Positions 35,183 through 44,704 of a stretch of DNA of 64,000 nt are shown here, in pieces; within the stretch, counting starts at the first letter, position 1, and each line of letters opens with the position of its first letter. The stretch is taken from the NCBI RefSeq assembly GCF_900142895.1, contig NZ_LT670847.1, positions 496,001 to 560,000 of the forward strand, in the 5' to 3' direction. Source of the DNA: Vreelandella subglaciescola (GTDB lineage Bacteria > Pseudomonadota > Gammaproteobacteria > Pseudomonadales > Halomonadaceae). A model generated the notes under the pieces. It was not told the DNA's origin, did not search any database, and was given only the letters and a program-made list of their open reading frames with translations. The position numbers and the translations under genes were made by a program.

Positions 35183-35968
35183 ATGCAAAAACTATTGATT
35201 GGTAGCATCACCGCGCTGGCACTAGGCATTAACGTCGCCAACGCCGACACCCTCAAGATCGGCACCGTTGCCGGCCCGGAAACCGACTTGATGCAGATCG
35301 CCGTCGACCTCGCCGAAGAACAACACGGCCTGGACGCCGAGATCATCGAGTTCACCGACTACGTCACGCCCAACGCGGCGCTGGCCGACGGCAGCCTGGA
35401 TGCCAACGCCTTCCAGCACGAGCCCTACATGCAGTCCATGGTCAACGACCGCGGCTACGACTTCGCCGTCGCCGGCTACACCTTTGTTTACCCCATCGGT
35501 GCCTACTCGGAAGAATTCGACAGCATTGACGATCTGCCGGACGGCGCGCAAATTGCGCTGCCCAACGACCCGTCCAACGAAGGCCGGTCGCTGATCCTGA
35601 TGCACAACAAAGGGTTGATCACGCTTAACGATCCGACCAACCTTGAAGCCACGCCGATTGATATCGCTGAAAACCCGCATGACTTTCGTTTCCTCGAAAT
35701 CGAAGCAGCCCAGCTGCCCCGCGTACTTCCCGACGTTGACATGGCGTTCATCAATAACACCTTCGCCCAGCCGGCAGGCCTGAGCCTGGACGACGCGCTG
35801 ATCAAGGAAGGGCCGGAATCGCCCTACGTTAACCTGATTGTGGTGCGCGGCGGTGACGAAGACCGCGAAGATATCCGCCAGCTGGTGGATGCCTACCAGA
35901 GCGATGCGGTTATCGAAAAAGCCGACGAGCTGTTCAAAGGCGCTGCCGTTCCTGGCTGGACCGAATAA
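35183..35968 (+). CDS. metQ: Methionine ABC transporter substrate-binding protein
   Basis: NlpA-family methionine-binding protein of 261 residues. After the signal peptide it starts DTLKIGTVAGPETDLMQ and carries the family blocks FTDYVTPNAALADGSLDANAFQHEPYM (split here: FTDYVTPNAALADG, then DANAFQHEPYM), IALPNDPSNEGRSL and AFINNTFA. The signal peptide ([21 protein letters not shown]) has no lipobox cysteine, so the protein should be a free periplasmic protein rather than a lipoprotein as in E. coli. ATG at 35183 has CGGAG upstream. A strong terminator follows. Confidence 0.94.
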   Translation: MQKLLIGSITALALGINVANADTLKIGTVAGPETDLMQIAVDLAEEQHGLDAEIIEFTDYVTPNAALADGSLDANAFQHEPYMQSMVNDRGYDFAVAGYTFVYPIGAYSEEFDSIDDLPDGAQIALPNDPSNEGRSLILMHNKGLITLNDPTNLEATPIDIAENPHDFRFLEIEAAQLPRVLPDVDMAFINNTFAQPAGLSLDDALIKEGPESPYVNLIVVRGGDEDREDIRQLVDAYQSDAVIEKADELFKGAAVPGWTE

Positions 35969-36002
35969 ACACGCTTGCCGGAATGTAAGGCAATCCTCTT
36001 TC

Positions 36003-36034
36003 GCAGGCCGGCTTAATGCCGGCCTGCGGCTTTT
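36003..36034 (+). terminator. Intrinsic terminator after metQ
   Basis: 10-bp perfect stem gcaggccggc-ttaat-gccggcctgc, then ggc and TTTT. Ends the metNIQ transcript 35 bases after metQ. Confidence 0.85.
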
Positions 36035-36075
36035 CAGCCACGCTTTTTATCCGCCGCAACCCGAGAGGCAACGCA

Positions 36076-36564
36076 ATGAATACGCCGATAACCGATGCGC
36101 CCAGCTACGCCCTGCTCAACCGCCAGCTGGAGGCGCTGCTGGATACCCGCGACTGGCTGACCAACAGCGCCCAGCTGTGCGCGTTCATGTTTCAGCAGGT
36201 GCCGGCGCTCAACTGGGCGGGGCTTTATCTGCAGCGCGAACCTGCCCTGCTCAGCCTTGGGCCATTTCAGGGCAAACCGGCCTGCCATCCGATTCCGTTC
36301 AGCAAAGGCGTGTGCGGTGCTGCCGCCAGCCAGCAGCAAACCCAACGGGTGGATGACGTTAACGCCCTTGCCACGCATATTGCCTGCGACGCCGATTCAC
36401 GCGCCGAGCTGGTCGTGCCCATCGTCCAAAATGGCGTGTTGTGGGGCGTGCTCGACCTCGACAGCCCCGAACAGGGCCGCTTCAGCGATGAAGACCAGGC
36501 CGGCGTTGAAGCCCTGGTGGCGACATTTATCGCCGCTACCGACCTGCCCGATTTTTTGCGCTAA
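36076..36564 (+). CDS. Free methionine-(R)-sulfoxide reductase (GAF-type)
   Basis: Reduces free methionine-R-sulfoxide in the cytosol. The 162-residue GAF-domain protein has three cysteines, C70 (KPACHPIPF), C80 (KGVCGAAA) and C104 (HIACDADS), with the same 10- and 24-residue spacing as C84/C94/C118 of E. coli fRMsr; C104 is expected to be catalytic. ATG at 36076 has GAGAGG about 8 bases upstream. It lies directly after metNIQ in the same direction but behind a terminator, suggesting a functional link: import of methionine and repair of its oxidised form. Confidence 0.92.
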   Translation: MNTPITDAPSYALLNRQLEALLDTRDWLTNSAQLCAFMFQQVPALNWAGLYLQREPALLSLGPFQGKPACHPIPFSKGVCGAAASQQQTQRVDDVNALATHIACDADSRAELVVPIVQNGVLWGVLDLDSPEQGRFSDEDQAGVEALVATFIAATDLPDFLR

Positions 36565-36627
36565 AAGCTGTTGGTTGAAACCACGCGGGGCCGTTGATTG
36601 AGCTTTCGTGTGTTCTATACGCACATA

Positions 36628-36674
36628 ATAAAACGCCTCGCAGACTTCCCTGAAGGGGCTCTGCGAGGCGTTTG
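36628..36674. terminator. Bidirectional terminator, tRNA / fRMsr
   Basis: 11-bp perfect stem cgcctcgcaga/tctgcgaggcg around a 15-base loop. On the minus strand TTTTATT follows (end of the tRNA-Val transcript); on the plus strand TTTGATT follows (end of the reductase gene). Confidence 0.8.
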
Positions 36675-36696
36675 ATTGTGCTGTTAAGCACTTGTC

Positions 36697-36773
36697 TGGT
36701 AGGACCAGGCGGATTTGAACCGCCGACCTCCACGATGTCAACGTGGCGCTCTAACCAACTGAGCTATGGTCCT
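36697..36773 (-). tRNA. tRNA-Val(GAC), copy 2
   Basis: 77 nt including encoded CCA. Acceptor AGGACCA/TGGTCCT, D-arm GCTCAGTTGGTTAGAGC, anticodon stem CCACG/CGTGG with loop TTGACAT (anticodon GAC), T-arm GGCGG-TTCAAAT-CCGCC. Reads GUC/GUU valine codons. Same sequence as the other copy upstream on the minus strand. Confidence 0.97.
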
Positions 36774-36833
36774 GTAAATTGTGGCTATTAACGTTAGCCG
36801 GCTGCCATGCAACGTATGCGTGAAAAATGCGCT

Positions 36834-36910
36834 TGGTAGGACCAGGCGGATTTGAACCGCCGACCTCCACGATGTCAACGTGGCGCTCTAACCAACTGAG
36901 CTATGGTCCT
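36834..36910 (-). tRNA. tRNA-Val(GAC), copy 1
   Basis: Identical to the copy at 36697-36773 over the tRNA body and encoded CCA. The two are 60 bases apart and probably come from one precursor. Confidence 0.97.
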
Positions 36911-37014
36911 ATTTAACATTACTATTTCGCATTGCTATCTGGCATTAGATGCTGGGCAACGGATGCGTATTTTACGGTTTCGCGGCTGAAATGCAAGCAC
37001 TTTACGCGCCGGCC

Positions 37015-38409
37015 TTATTCCGGAATGCCCCCTTCCGTGAGTTTCTTGGGATCGAGCAGGCGTTCGAGCGTTTCGCGGTCAAGGTCGGTCTCTTCTTCGG
37101 CGACGTCAATAATCGGCCGCCCTGCCTCATAGGCCTTTTTGGCCACCTTCGCCGCGGCGTTATAGCCGATCACGCTATTAAGCGCGGTCACCAGAATCGG
37201 GTTGCGTTCAAGCGGCGCTTTGAGGTTATCTTCACGCACTTTGAACGCCGGAATTACCCGCTCGCCCAGCAGCCGCGCGGTGTTTGCCATCAGGTTGATC
37301 GAGGTCAGCAGATTGGTCACCACCAGCGGCAGCATCACGTTGAGCTGAAAGTTGCCGCTCTGGCCAGCTATCGTGATCGCCGTATCCAGGCCAATCACCT
37401 GTGCTGCCGCCTGCACCGCCGATTCAGGCAACACCGGATTAACCTTACCCGGCATGATCGAGCTGCCCGGCTGCAGCGCTTCAAGCTCGATCTCGCCCAG
37501 CCCCGCCAGCGGCCCCGAGTTCATCCAGCGCAAATCGTTACCGATTTTCATAATCACGCAGGCGAGCCCCTTGAGCTGGCCCGAAAGCTCGACCGCGGCG
37601 TCCTGCGAGGAAAGGCTGGCAAAAAAGCTGTCGTTGGGGCGAAAGGCCAGCCCGGTCTGCTCGCTCAGGTGAATCGCCACGCGCTCGGCAAAGCCTTCCG
37701 GCGCGTTGATGCCGGTGCCCACGGCCGTGCCGCCCTGGGCGATGCGCTGAATGCGGTTCATGGCGCTGTCGATGCGCTCGATGGCCTGATCCAGCTGGTT
37801 GACCCAGCCGCCCAGTTCCTGGCCCATGGTCAGCGGCATCGCATCCATCAGGTGGGTGCGCCCGGTTTTCACCACGTGCTCGAGTTCTTCAGCGCGTTTA
37901 GCAATGCTTGTGCGCAGCGTAATTAGCGCCGGCCTGAGCGACTGCTCAACGGCAATCGCCGCCGACACGTGAATCGCCGTGGGCACCACGTCGTTGCTGG
38001 ACTGCCCCATGTTGACGTGGTCGTTAGGGCGGACCTCGACGCCACCGCGGCTGGCCAGGTGTGCCAGCACTTCGTTGACGTTCATGTTGCTTGACGTGCC
38101 CGAGCCGGTTTGGAATACGTCGATGGGAAACTGGTCGTCGTACTCGCCGCTAATAACCGCCTTAGCCGCCTGTTGAATAGCGCCTGCGCGCTCGTCATCC
38201 AGCAGGCCCAGTGCGGCGTTGGTGTGCGCCGCGGCCAGCTTGACCCGGGCAATGGCGTGGATAAACCCAAGCGGCATGGCCTGCTGCGAGACGGGGAAGT
38301 TATTAATGGCGCGCTGGGTCTGGGCGCCGTAAAGCGCATCCGCCGGCACGTCAAGTTCGCCCATGCTGTCGCGCTCTGTCCGCATGGTGGATCCTGAATG
38401 ATGAGACAT
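37015..38409 (-). CDS. fumC: Fumarate hydratase class II
   Basis: Iron-independent fumarase of the TCA cycle, 464 residues, homotetramer. Family signatures: TGSGTSSNMNVNEVLA, VNMGQSSNDVVPTAIHV, KTGRTHLMDAMPLTMGQE and the catalytic loop GSSIMPGKVNPV. ATG at 38409 has AAGGAGA 7-9 bases upstream. Being oxygen-stable it complements the Fe-S-dependent aconitase B encoded at the window start. It lies downstream of hda on the same strand but separated from it, probably its own unit. Confidence 0.97.
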   Translation of the reverse strand: MSHHSGSTMRTERDSMGELDVPADALYGAQTQRAINNFPVSQQAMPLGFIHAIARVKLAAAHTNAALGLLDDERAGAIQQAAKAVISGEYDDQFPIDVFQTGSGTSSNMNVNEVLAHLASRGGVEVRPNDHVNMGQSSNDVVPTAIHVSAAIAVEQSLRPALITLRTSIAKRAEELEHVVKTGRTHLMDAMPLTMGQELGGWVNQLDQAIERIDSAMNRIQRIAQGGTAVGTGINAPEGFAERVAIHLSEQTGLAFRPNDSFFASLSSQDAAVELSGQLKGLACVIMKIGNDLRWMNSGPLAGLGEIELEALQPGSSIMPGKVNPVLPESAVQAAAQVIGLDTAITIAGQSGNFQLNVMLPLVVTNLLTSINLMANTARLLGERVIPAFKVREDNLKAPLERNPILVTALNSVIGYNAAAKVAKKAYEAGRPIIDVAEEETDLDRETLERLLDPKKLTEGGIPE

Positions 38410-38458
38410 CTTGGCTCTCCTTCGGGTGACTCAGTAACGACACTCGCCTGATATGCGT

Positions 38459-39163
38459 CTACCAGCCGAGCGCCTGCTTGACAAAGGGAATGGTAAGTTT
38501 GCGCTGGGCCGACAGCGACGCCCGGTCCAGCGTGTCAAGCGACCGGCAAAGCTCGCTTAGTTGGCGCGGCCCGCGGTGTAAAATGTAGCGCGCCACATCG
38601 TCGGGCAGCTCCATACCACGCGCCTCAGCGCGTAGCCTGAGGGCTGCCCGCCGGCCATCATCGTCCAACGGCTGCACGTGAAAGGTCATCCCCCAGGTCA
38701 GCCTTGACGCCAGATCAGGCAATAGTACTGGCAGCTGGCGCGGCGAGGCGTTGGACGCAATCACCAGCCGCTTGCCGGCGTCGCGCAGGCGATTAAACGC
38801 ATGAAACAGCCCTTCTTCCCAGCGCTTGCGCCCCACCACGCACTCAAGGTCGTCGATGGCGACCAGATCCAGCCGCTCGATGTCTTCAAGCATCAGCGGC
38901 GGGAAATGCCCCAGATCAGCGAGCGGCAGGTAAAGCGCCCGAACGTCTTGATCGGAGGCCTGATGACAGGCCGCCTGCAGCAGGTGGCTGCGGCCGGTGC
39001 CGGAAGCCCCCCAGAGATACAGGTACGGCTCGCCGTCCGGGCTTAGCTGCCGGGTTAACTGCTCAACGAGAGGGGCGTTATACGCGCCCGGGTAATAGTT
39101 GCCAAACGTGGCATCGTCACGCAACCCTACGCCAAGCGGCAGCTGTGCCGGCGCTCGATTCAT
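38459..39163 (-). CDS. hda: DnaA regulatory inactivator Hda
   Basis: AAA+ protein of 234 residues that, bound to the beta clamp, stimulates ATP hydrolysis by DnaA and so limits re-initiation of replication. The N-terminal clamp-binding motif AQLPLGV, Walker A-like GASGTGRSHLL, Walker B AIDDLECV and sensor regions are visible. It has the short domain layout of Hda without DnaA domains I, II and IV. Its ATG overlaps the stop of the upstream permease gene by 4 bases, the same pair as in Pseudomonas. Confidence 0.93.
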   Translation of the reverse strand: MNRAPAQLPLGVGLRDDATFGNYYPGAYNAPLVEQLTRQLSPDGEPYLYLWGASGTGRSHLLQAACHQASDQDVRALYLPLADLGHFPPLMLEDIERLDLVAIDDLECVVGRKRWEEGLFHAFNRLRDAGKRLVIASNASPRQLPVLLPDLASRLTWGMTFHVQPLDDDGRRAALRLRAEARGMELPDDVARYILHRGPRQLSELCRSLDTLDRASLSAQRKLTIPFVKQALGW

Positions 39164-40278
39164 GATGGCTCCCTTTCGTCACGGCGGCTCTGCGCGCCAT
39201 CTGGGCGGCCGTTTTCCTGCTCGGCCGGCTGGTTACTGGCATCGTATAAGGTACTTTTTTTATACCGTTCAAGCAGCTCACGCAAGAGCACCATGACCAC
39301 GGCGGCGGCGGGCAGCGCCAGCAACACGCCCATAAAGCCAAACAGCTTACCGCCGGCAAGCACGGCAAAAATGACCGCCACCGGATGCAGGCCGATCTTG
39401 TCGCCCAGAAGCTTGGGCTGGAGAACAACGCTTTCCACGGTCTGGCCGATAGCAAACACTCCCACCACGCCGATAATCGACCACAGTGTTCCTATCTGAA
39501 AAAGTGCCACCGCCAGCGCAATGCTCATACCCACGATAAAGCCCAGAAACGGCACGATGCTGGCAAGCCCGGCAATCACCCCGATGATCAGCCCCACGTT
39601 CAGCCCTAGCAGGCTAAGCCCCAGCGCGTAAATACCGCCCAGGCACAGCATGACCAGCAGCTGGCCACGCAAAAACGCCGACAGCACGTCATTGCAGCGC
39701 CCGGCCAGACGACGCGCGTCATCAACCCAGGGGCGCGGAATCAAGGCTGTGATGTTATCCATCAGCCGCCGCCAGTCCAGTAACAGATAGAACGTCACCA
39801 CTGGAATCAGCGACACGTACGTCACCCAGGAGATAAGTGCCATGCCCGACCGCCCCAGCTGTCCCAGCGCCTGGGCTAGATAGCCGCCTGCATCGCGCCA
39901 ATTGTCGGCGAATACCTGCTTGAGACCGGCAAGCTCAGTGCTCAGGTCATAGCCTACCCATTCCTGTAGCTTGGGCGCCAGCGCGTTTTCTACCCAGCTG
40001 AAAATGGCCGGCACGGCGTCGCTTAGCTGCTTGATCTGCTGCACAATCAACGGCACCAATATCAGCAAGCTTAGCGTCAGCACCACCAGCAGCACCAAAA
40101 AGACACTGGTCACCGCAAACGCGCGATTCATGCCCCAACGTTCAAAACGGTGGGTCAGCGGATTGGCCATGTAGGCCAAAATAAGACCGGCGATAAACGG
40201 CATCAGCACGGTATCGAGCAGATACATCAATGCTACTACTATGCCGAGCAACAAAAGCCACCATAATGAATGTCGCAC
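39160..40278 (-). CDS. PerM / AI-2E family transporter
   Basis: Inner-membrane protein of 372 residues with about eight helices and the family segments LIPVVTFYLLLDW, IVPFLGFIVG and ALPAAAVVMVLLRELLERY. The C-terminal tail is hydrophilic. This family includes the autoinducer-2 exporter and Na+/H+ antiporters, and the substrate here is not known. It overlaps hda by ATGA. It is divergent from purM, an arrangement shared with Pseudomonas purN-purM-perM-hda. Confidence 0.85.
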   Translation of the reverse strand: MRHSLWWLLLLGIVVALMYLLDTVLMPFIAGLILAYMANPLTHRFERWGMNRAFAVTSVFLVLLVVLTLSLLILVPLIVQQIKQLSDAVPAIFSWVENALAPKLQEWVGYDLSTELAGLKQVFADNWRDAGGYLAQALGQLGRSGMALISWVTYVSLIPVVTFYLLLDWRRLMDNITALIPRPWVDDARRLAGRCNDVLSAFLRGQLLVMLCLGGIYALGLSLLGLNVGLIIGVIAGLASIVPFLGFIVGMSIALAVALFQIGTLWSIIGVVGVFAIGQTVESVVLQPKLLGDKIGLHPVAVIFAVLAGGKLFGFMGVLLALPAAAVVMVLLRELLERYKKSTLYDASNQPAEQENGRPDGAQSRRDEREPS

Positions 40279-40450
40279 TACCGCCGTCTCCTTAGCTGTG
40301 TCTGTTTGTCAGAGCCTGACTGTTGTCAGATGCGCGATGCCATAAGCCCCGCTGGGTGTTACAATTCGCCGCGTTATCGCACCGGCGCTGGCCGCTTGCC
40401 AGCATGCGCACCGCGACTAGTTTCACAGGACTTGCCTTACAGGACTTGCC

Positions 40451-41542
40451 ATGACCGAGACATCCCCTTCCCAATCGGCCACCGCTTCGCTGAGCTATAA
40501 AGACGCCGGCGTGGATATTGACGCCGGCAACGCGCTGGTAGAACGCATCAAGCACGTTGCCAAAAGCACCATGCGCCCGGAAGTCATGAGCGGCCTCGGC
40601 GGCTTTGGCGCGCTCTGCGAGCTTCCCGCAGGCTACCGGGAGCCGGTGCTGGTCACGGGCACCGACGGCGTGGGCACTAAGCTACGGCTTGCCATGGAGC
40701 TTGGCAAACACGACACCATCGGTATTGATCTCGTGGCCATGTGCGTGAACGACCTGATTGTTGCCGGCGCCGAACCGCTGCAATTCCTTGACTACTATGC
40801 CACGGGTAAGCTTGACGTGGATATCGCCGCCGACGTGGTCACGGGCATTGGTACCGGCTGCCGGCAGGCGGGTTGCGCGCTGGTGGGCGGCGAAACCGCG
40901 GAAATGCCCGGTATGTACGCCGGCAGCGACTACGACCTGGCCGGTTTTTGCGTCGGCGTGGTAGAGAAATCCGAGATACTCGACGGCCGCCGAGTCGGCG
41001 AAGGCGACGTTATCCTCGGGCTTGCCTCGTCCGGCCCGCACTCCAACGGCTACTCGCTGATCCGCAAAATTCTTGAGGTCAGCGGCGCTTCGCTAGATAC
41101 CGCCATTGACGGTACGACACTAGGTGACGCACTGATGGCGCCGACGCGTATTTACGTCAAACCGCTGCTGTCGCTGATGCGCGACACCGACATCAAAGTG
41201 CACGCGCTGTCGCACATTACCGGCGGCGGCCTGCTGGAAAACCTGTCTCGCGTACTGCCCGAGCATCTCGCCGCCCATCTTGATGCCGCCAGCTGGCAGC
41301 GCCCCGAGGTGTTCAACTGGCTCAAACGCCACGGCAACGTCGACGAGATCGAAATGCACCGCGTGCTTAACTGCGGTATCGGCATGGTGCTGGTGGTATC
41401 CAGCGAACAGGCAGAACACGCCCAGACCTACCTTGAAGCCCAAGGCGAACAGGTCTATCGCATTGGCCGGGTTGCCGCGCGCCAACACGCGGACGAGAGC
41501 GTTACGCTCGATAATCTGGCTGAAGGAGGTTCGCCGGCATGA
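40451..41542 (+). CDS. purM: Phosphoribosylformylglycinamidine cyclo-ligase
   Basis: AIR synthetase of de novo purine synthesis, 363 residues. Family blocks: the N-terminal [75 protein letters not shown] and [19 protein letters not shown] at 40451. It overlaps purN by ATGA, so the two consecutive-pathway enzymes are co-translated. I see no clear PurR operator in the 170-base gap to the divergent permease gene. Confidence 0.97.
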   Translation: MTETSPSQSATASLSYKDAGVDIDAGNALVERIKHVAKSTMRPEVMSGLGGFGALCELPAGYREPVLVTGTDGVGTKLRLAMELGKHDTIGIDLVAMCVNDLIVAGAEPLQFLDYYATGKLDVDIAADVVTGIGTGCRQAGCALVGGETAEMPGMYAGSDYDLAGFCVGVVEKSEILDGRRVGEGDVILGLASSGPHSNGYSLIRKILEVSGASLDTAIDGTTLGDALMAPTRIYVKPLLSLMRDTDIKVHALSHITGGGLLENLSRVLPEHLAAHLDAASWQRPEVFNWLKRHGNVDEIEMHRVLNCGIGMVLVVSSEQAEHAQTYLEAQGEQVYRIGRVAARQHADESVTLDNLAEGGSPA

Positions 41543-42270
41543 GCGACAGCGATACGTTAAACGACTTCACCGCCGAGACCGCCACGCCGCCGCGCATTGT
41601 GGTGCTGATTTCAGGCAGCGGCAGTAACCTTCAGGCGCTGATCGAGGCGCAGTCTCACGACCGTCTGGGCGGCGAGATTGCCGCGGTGATTTCCAACGTA
41701 CCCGACGCCTACGGCCTCAAGCGCGCCCGGGATGCCGGCATTGATGCCGTCGCGCTGCCCCACCGCGAATACGACAATCGCGAGGCCTACGACGGCGCGC
41801 TGATCAAGGTGATCGAGCGCCACGAGCCGGATCTGGTCGTGCTCGCCGGCTTTATGCGGATTCTTTCGCCGCGCTTTGTCCAGCGCTTTATTGGCCGTGT
41901 TTTAAACCTTCACCCGTCGCTGCTGCCGGCCTACCAAGGGCTTGATACTCACGCCCGAGTGCTGGCCGACGGCGTCGCCAATCACGGCTGCAGCGTCCAC
42001 TTCGTCACCGAAGAGCTCGACAGCGGCCCCGTCGTGATACAAGCCGCGCTGGACGTGACCGAGGACGACACACCGGCTACGCTAAAAGCCAAGGTTCATG
42101 CCCGCGAACATCTTATCCTGCCCATTGCCGTTAACTGGTTTTTGCAGGGTCGGCTGCGCTATGCAGGTCAGAGTGTCACCATGGACGGTACGCCGCTCCC
42201 TGCCCACGGCATGCGCCTAAGCCATGCAGACGCCGCCGAAGAGCTGGATGAAGACGACCAGGCAGAATAA
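41539..42270 (+). CDS. purN: Phosphoribosylglycinamide formyltransferase
   Basis: Transfers formyl from 10-formyl-THF to GAR. 243 residues, somewhat longer than E. coli PurN (212) because of an N-terminal extension of about 17 residues and an acidic tail. The phosphate loop SGSGSN is at 25-30. Catalytic N123, H125 (LNLHPSLLP) and D161 (EELDSGP) have the same spacing as N106/H108/D144 of E. coli. A bidirectional terminator follows. Confidence 0.97.
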   Translation: MSDSDTLNDFTAETATPPRIVVLISGSGSNLQALIEAQSHDRLGGEIAAVISNVPDAYGLKRARDAGIDAVALPHREYDNREAYDGALIKVIERHEPDLVVLAGFMRILSPRFVQRFIGRVLNLHPSLLPAYQGLDTHARVLADGVANHGCSVHFVTEELDSGPVVIQAALDVTEDDTPATLKAKVHAREHLILPIAVNWFLQGRLRYAGQSVTMDGTPLPAHGMRLSHADAAEELDEDDQAE

Positions 42271-42280
42271 GCCGAATAAA

Positions 42281-42319
42281 AAGCGGCGCACGATGATGTA
42301 TCGTGCGCCGCTTGCTTTG
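42281..42319. terminator. Bidirectional terminator between purN and dcd
   Basis: 12-bp perfect stem gcggcgcacgat/atcgtgcgccgc with loop gatgt (42283-42311). The minus strand continues with CTTTTTATT (end of dcd); the plus strand continues TTGCTTTG (end of purN, weaker). Confidence 0.8.
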
Positions 42320-42351
42320 CTCCCGGCGTATGTATGCCAGGGTCTCCGAAC

Positions 42352-42918
42352 CTAGGTGCGCGGCAGCGTCACCCCGCGCTGATGCATGTACTTGCCGCCG
42401 CGGTCCTTGTACGACATTTCGCAGACTTCGTCCGATTCCAGAAACAACATCTGCGCCACGCCCTCGTTGGCGTAAATCTTGGCCGGCAGATTCGTGGTGT
42501 TGGAAAACTCCAGCGTCACGTGCCCTTCCCACTCCGGCTCCAGCGGCGTCACGTTGACGATGATGCCGCAGCGCGCGTAGGTCGATTTACCCAGACAAAT
42601 CGTCAGCACGCTGCGAGGAATACGGAAATACTCCACCGTGCGCGCCAGCGCAAAGGAATTGGGTGGAATCACACAGACATCACCTTTCACATCGACAAAG
42701 CTTTTTTCGTCGAAGTTCTTGGGATCGACGATCGCCGAGTGGATGTTGGTAAACACCTTGAACTCGTCGGCACAGCGCACATCGTAGCCGTAGCTTGAAG
42801 TGCCGTAGGAAATCACCCGCTGCTCGTTAACGTAGCGCACCTGTTCGGCTTCGAACGGCTCGATCATCGCCTCGCGCTGCGCCATGCGGCGGATCCACTT
42901 GTCTGACTTTATACTCAT
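42352..42918 (-). CDS. dcd: dCTP deaminase
   Basis: Deaminates dCTP to dUTP, the main source of dTTP precursor in many bacteria. 188 residues, homotrimer. Motifs: [48 protein letters not shown] with the catalytic Glu in [12 protein letters not shown], and the C-terminal [14 protein letters not shown] at 42918 ([13 protein letters not shown]) is the family start; the longer frame to 43113 runs into apbC. A TATATA lies just upstream. Confidence 0.96.
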   Translation of the reverse strand: MSIKSDKWIRRMAQREAMIEPFEAEQVRYVNEQRVISYGTSSYGYDVRCADEFKVFTNIHSAIVDPKNFDEKSFVDVKGDVCVIPPNSFALARTVEYFRIPRSVLTICLGKSTYARCGIIVNVTPLEPEWEGHVTLEFSNTTNLPAKIYANEGVAQMLFLESDEVCEMSYKDRGGKYMHQRGVTLPRT

Positions 42919-42973
42919 AGTTGCCTGCTTATATACCGTGCCCGGCGCGCCGATCAGGGGCGCGCGCCTGTGC

Positions 42974-43774
42974 TTAATCGCTAAAGGAAATCGTCGGACC
43001 CTTGCCGGGCGCCTGATCCATTGAACCCGCCACCTGACGCGCCATGCTGGCAAACGTCTGGCTGACGGCGCTATCCGGTTCGGAGACCACCGAGGGCTGG
43101 CCGGAATCGGCAAACTCGCGGATCGACAGGCTCAGTGGCAGGCGCCCAAGCACGGTGGTGTCATATTCTTCGGCAATGCTGTCACCGCCGCCGGCGCCGA
43201 AAATGGGCGCTTCGTGGCCGCAGTTTTCACAGTGATAAAGGCTCATGTTTTCAACCACGCCAAGCACCGGCACGTTGACCTTGCGAAACATCTCGATGCC
43301 CTTGCGCGCGTCCAGCAAGGCAATATCCTGCGGCGTGGTGACGATGACCGCGCCGGAAACCGGCACCTTCTGGGACAGCGTCAGCTGAATATCACCGGTA
43401 CCCGGCGGCATGTCGATCAGCAGGAAATCCAGATTATCCCACAGGGTCTGATTCAGCAGCTGCTGAAAAGCGCCCACGACCATCGGCCCGCGCCATACCA
43501 TGGGCTCCCGGGTGTTGACCAGAAACGCCATCGACATCGCCTGAATCCCATGAGCCTCAAGCGGGTAGAACGCTTTATCGCCCTGGGTTTTAGGCCTTGT
43601 ACCTTCGGCCACGCCCAGCATCTGCGCCTGGCTGGGACCGTAGATATCCGCATCCAGCACGCCCACGCGGTAACCCTGGGCAGAGAGCGCTAGCGCCAGA
43701 TTGACCGTCACCGTGGATTTGCCTACGCCGCCTTTGCCCGAGGCAACGGCAATAATATGCTTTACCCCTTCCAT
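42974..43774 (-). CDS. apbC: Fe-S cluster carrier ApbC/Mrp, short form
   Basis: P-loop ATPase that carries [4Fe-4S] clusters to apoproteins. Deviant Walker [11 protein letters not shown] (12-21), switch region [22 protein letters not shown], and the cluster-binding pair C182-x-x-C185 (HCENCG). At 266 residues it lacks the N-terminal MIP18/DUF59 domain of about 90 residues found in longer Mrp proteins. ATG at 43774. It lies upstream of dcd on the same strand, a pairing common in gammaproteobacteria. Confidence 0.92.
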   Translation of the reverse strand: MEGVKHIIAVASGKGGVGKSTVTVNLALALSAQGYRVGVLDADIYGPSQAQMLGVAEGTRPKTQGDKAFYPLEAHGIQAMSMAFLVNTREPMVWRGPMVVGAFQQLLNQTLWDNLDFLLIDMPPGTGDIQLTLSQKVPVSGAVIVTTPQDIALLDARKGIEMFRKVNVPVLGVVENMSLYHCENCGHEAPIFGAGGGDSIAEEYDTTVLGRLPLSLSIREFADSGQPSVVSEPDSAVSQTFASMARQVAGSMDQAPGKGPTISFSD

Positions 43775-43849
43775 CGTGCGCTCCTTGATCCAGTGCCGTT
43801 TGATTATCGCTGCCGATGATACCCCTAAGCCTGACGCGTATAAACCACG

Positions 43850-44704
43850 CTACTTGTTCGCCATCTTTTCCAGCATGGTGTTGACCGCCTCCAGATGCTC
43901 TGGCTCGTTGTGGCACATGCCCTGAAATACCGCGCACACATCCAGAAACGGCTTCAACTCCATCTGTTGGGCCTGCTTCATCAGCCGCTTGGTCAGCCGC
44001 GTGGCCTTGGGCGGCTGGGCGGCAATTTTCCGCGCGTGTTCCATGACACGCTCCATTAGCGCCTCCGGTTCGGCGACTTCCAGCACAATGCCGTAGTCTT
44101 TTGCCTCGACGGCGTCGATCACCCGGCCGGAAAGCGTCAGTTCAAAAGCACGCTGATAGCCGATTTGCCGCTGCATGAACCAGGCACCGCCGTCGCCGGG
44201 AATAATCCCCAGATTCAGGAAGGTTTCGCCGAATTTGGCCCGACTTGAGGCGATGCGCATATCCGCCATATTGGCCAGATCAAACCCCGCCCCGATCGCC
44301 GCCCCGTTGATCGCCGCAATAATCGGCACCTCCACCGCTTCAAGCGCCAGCGGGATACGCTGAATGCCACGCCGATAGCGCTCGGCCACTTCGGCCACGT
44401 CGCCGGCAAAATCACCGCCGCGCTCGGCCATATCCTTGACGTTGCCGCCGGCGGAAAACGCCGAACCGGCGCCGGTGATCACCAGCACCGACACCGCATC
44501 GCAGCGGTTGACCCACTCGGCGACGGCGACGATATCGTCAACCAGCGCCGTGCCGGTCAGTGCATTGCGCACATCGTGGCGGTCGAGGGTCAGCGTGGCG
44601 ATGCGGCTCTCCAGCGTTAACGTGGCGTCAGTCAAACAAGGTAACGGTATAATAGTCGTATCGACGTTAACGTATGTCTCTGTATTCGCTTGGCTATCGG
44701 TCAT
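43850..44704 (-). CDS. Enoyl-CoA hydratase/isomerase family protein
   Basis: Crotonase-fold protein of 284 residues. The oxyanion-hole segments are TGAGSAFSAGGNVKDM and AINGAAIGAGFDLANMADMR, and the active-site region FGETFLNLGIIPGDGGAWF keeps acidic residues expected for hydration. The first about 25 residues are an extension. Substrate unknown. Its ATG overlaps the stop of the upstream acyl-CoA synthetase by 4 bases, so both are expressed together; a third gene of the operon is another crotonase. Confidence 0.85.
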   Translation of the reverse strand: MTDSQANTETYVNVDTTIIPLPCLTDATLTLESRIATLTLDRHDVRNALTGTALVDDIVAVAEWVNRCDAVSVLVITGAGSAFSAGGNVKDMAERGGDFAGDVAEVAERYRRGIQRIPLALEAVEVPIIAAINGAAIGAGFDLANMADMRIASSRAKFGETFLNLGIIPGDGGAWFMQRQIGYQRAFELTLSGRVIDAVEAKDYGIVLEVAEPEALMERVMEHARKIAAQPPKATRLTKRLMKQAQQMELKPFLDVCAVFQGMCHNEPEHLEAVNTMLEKMANK

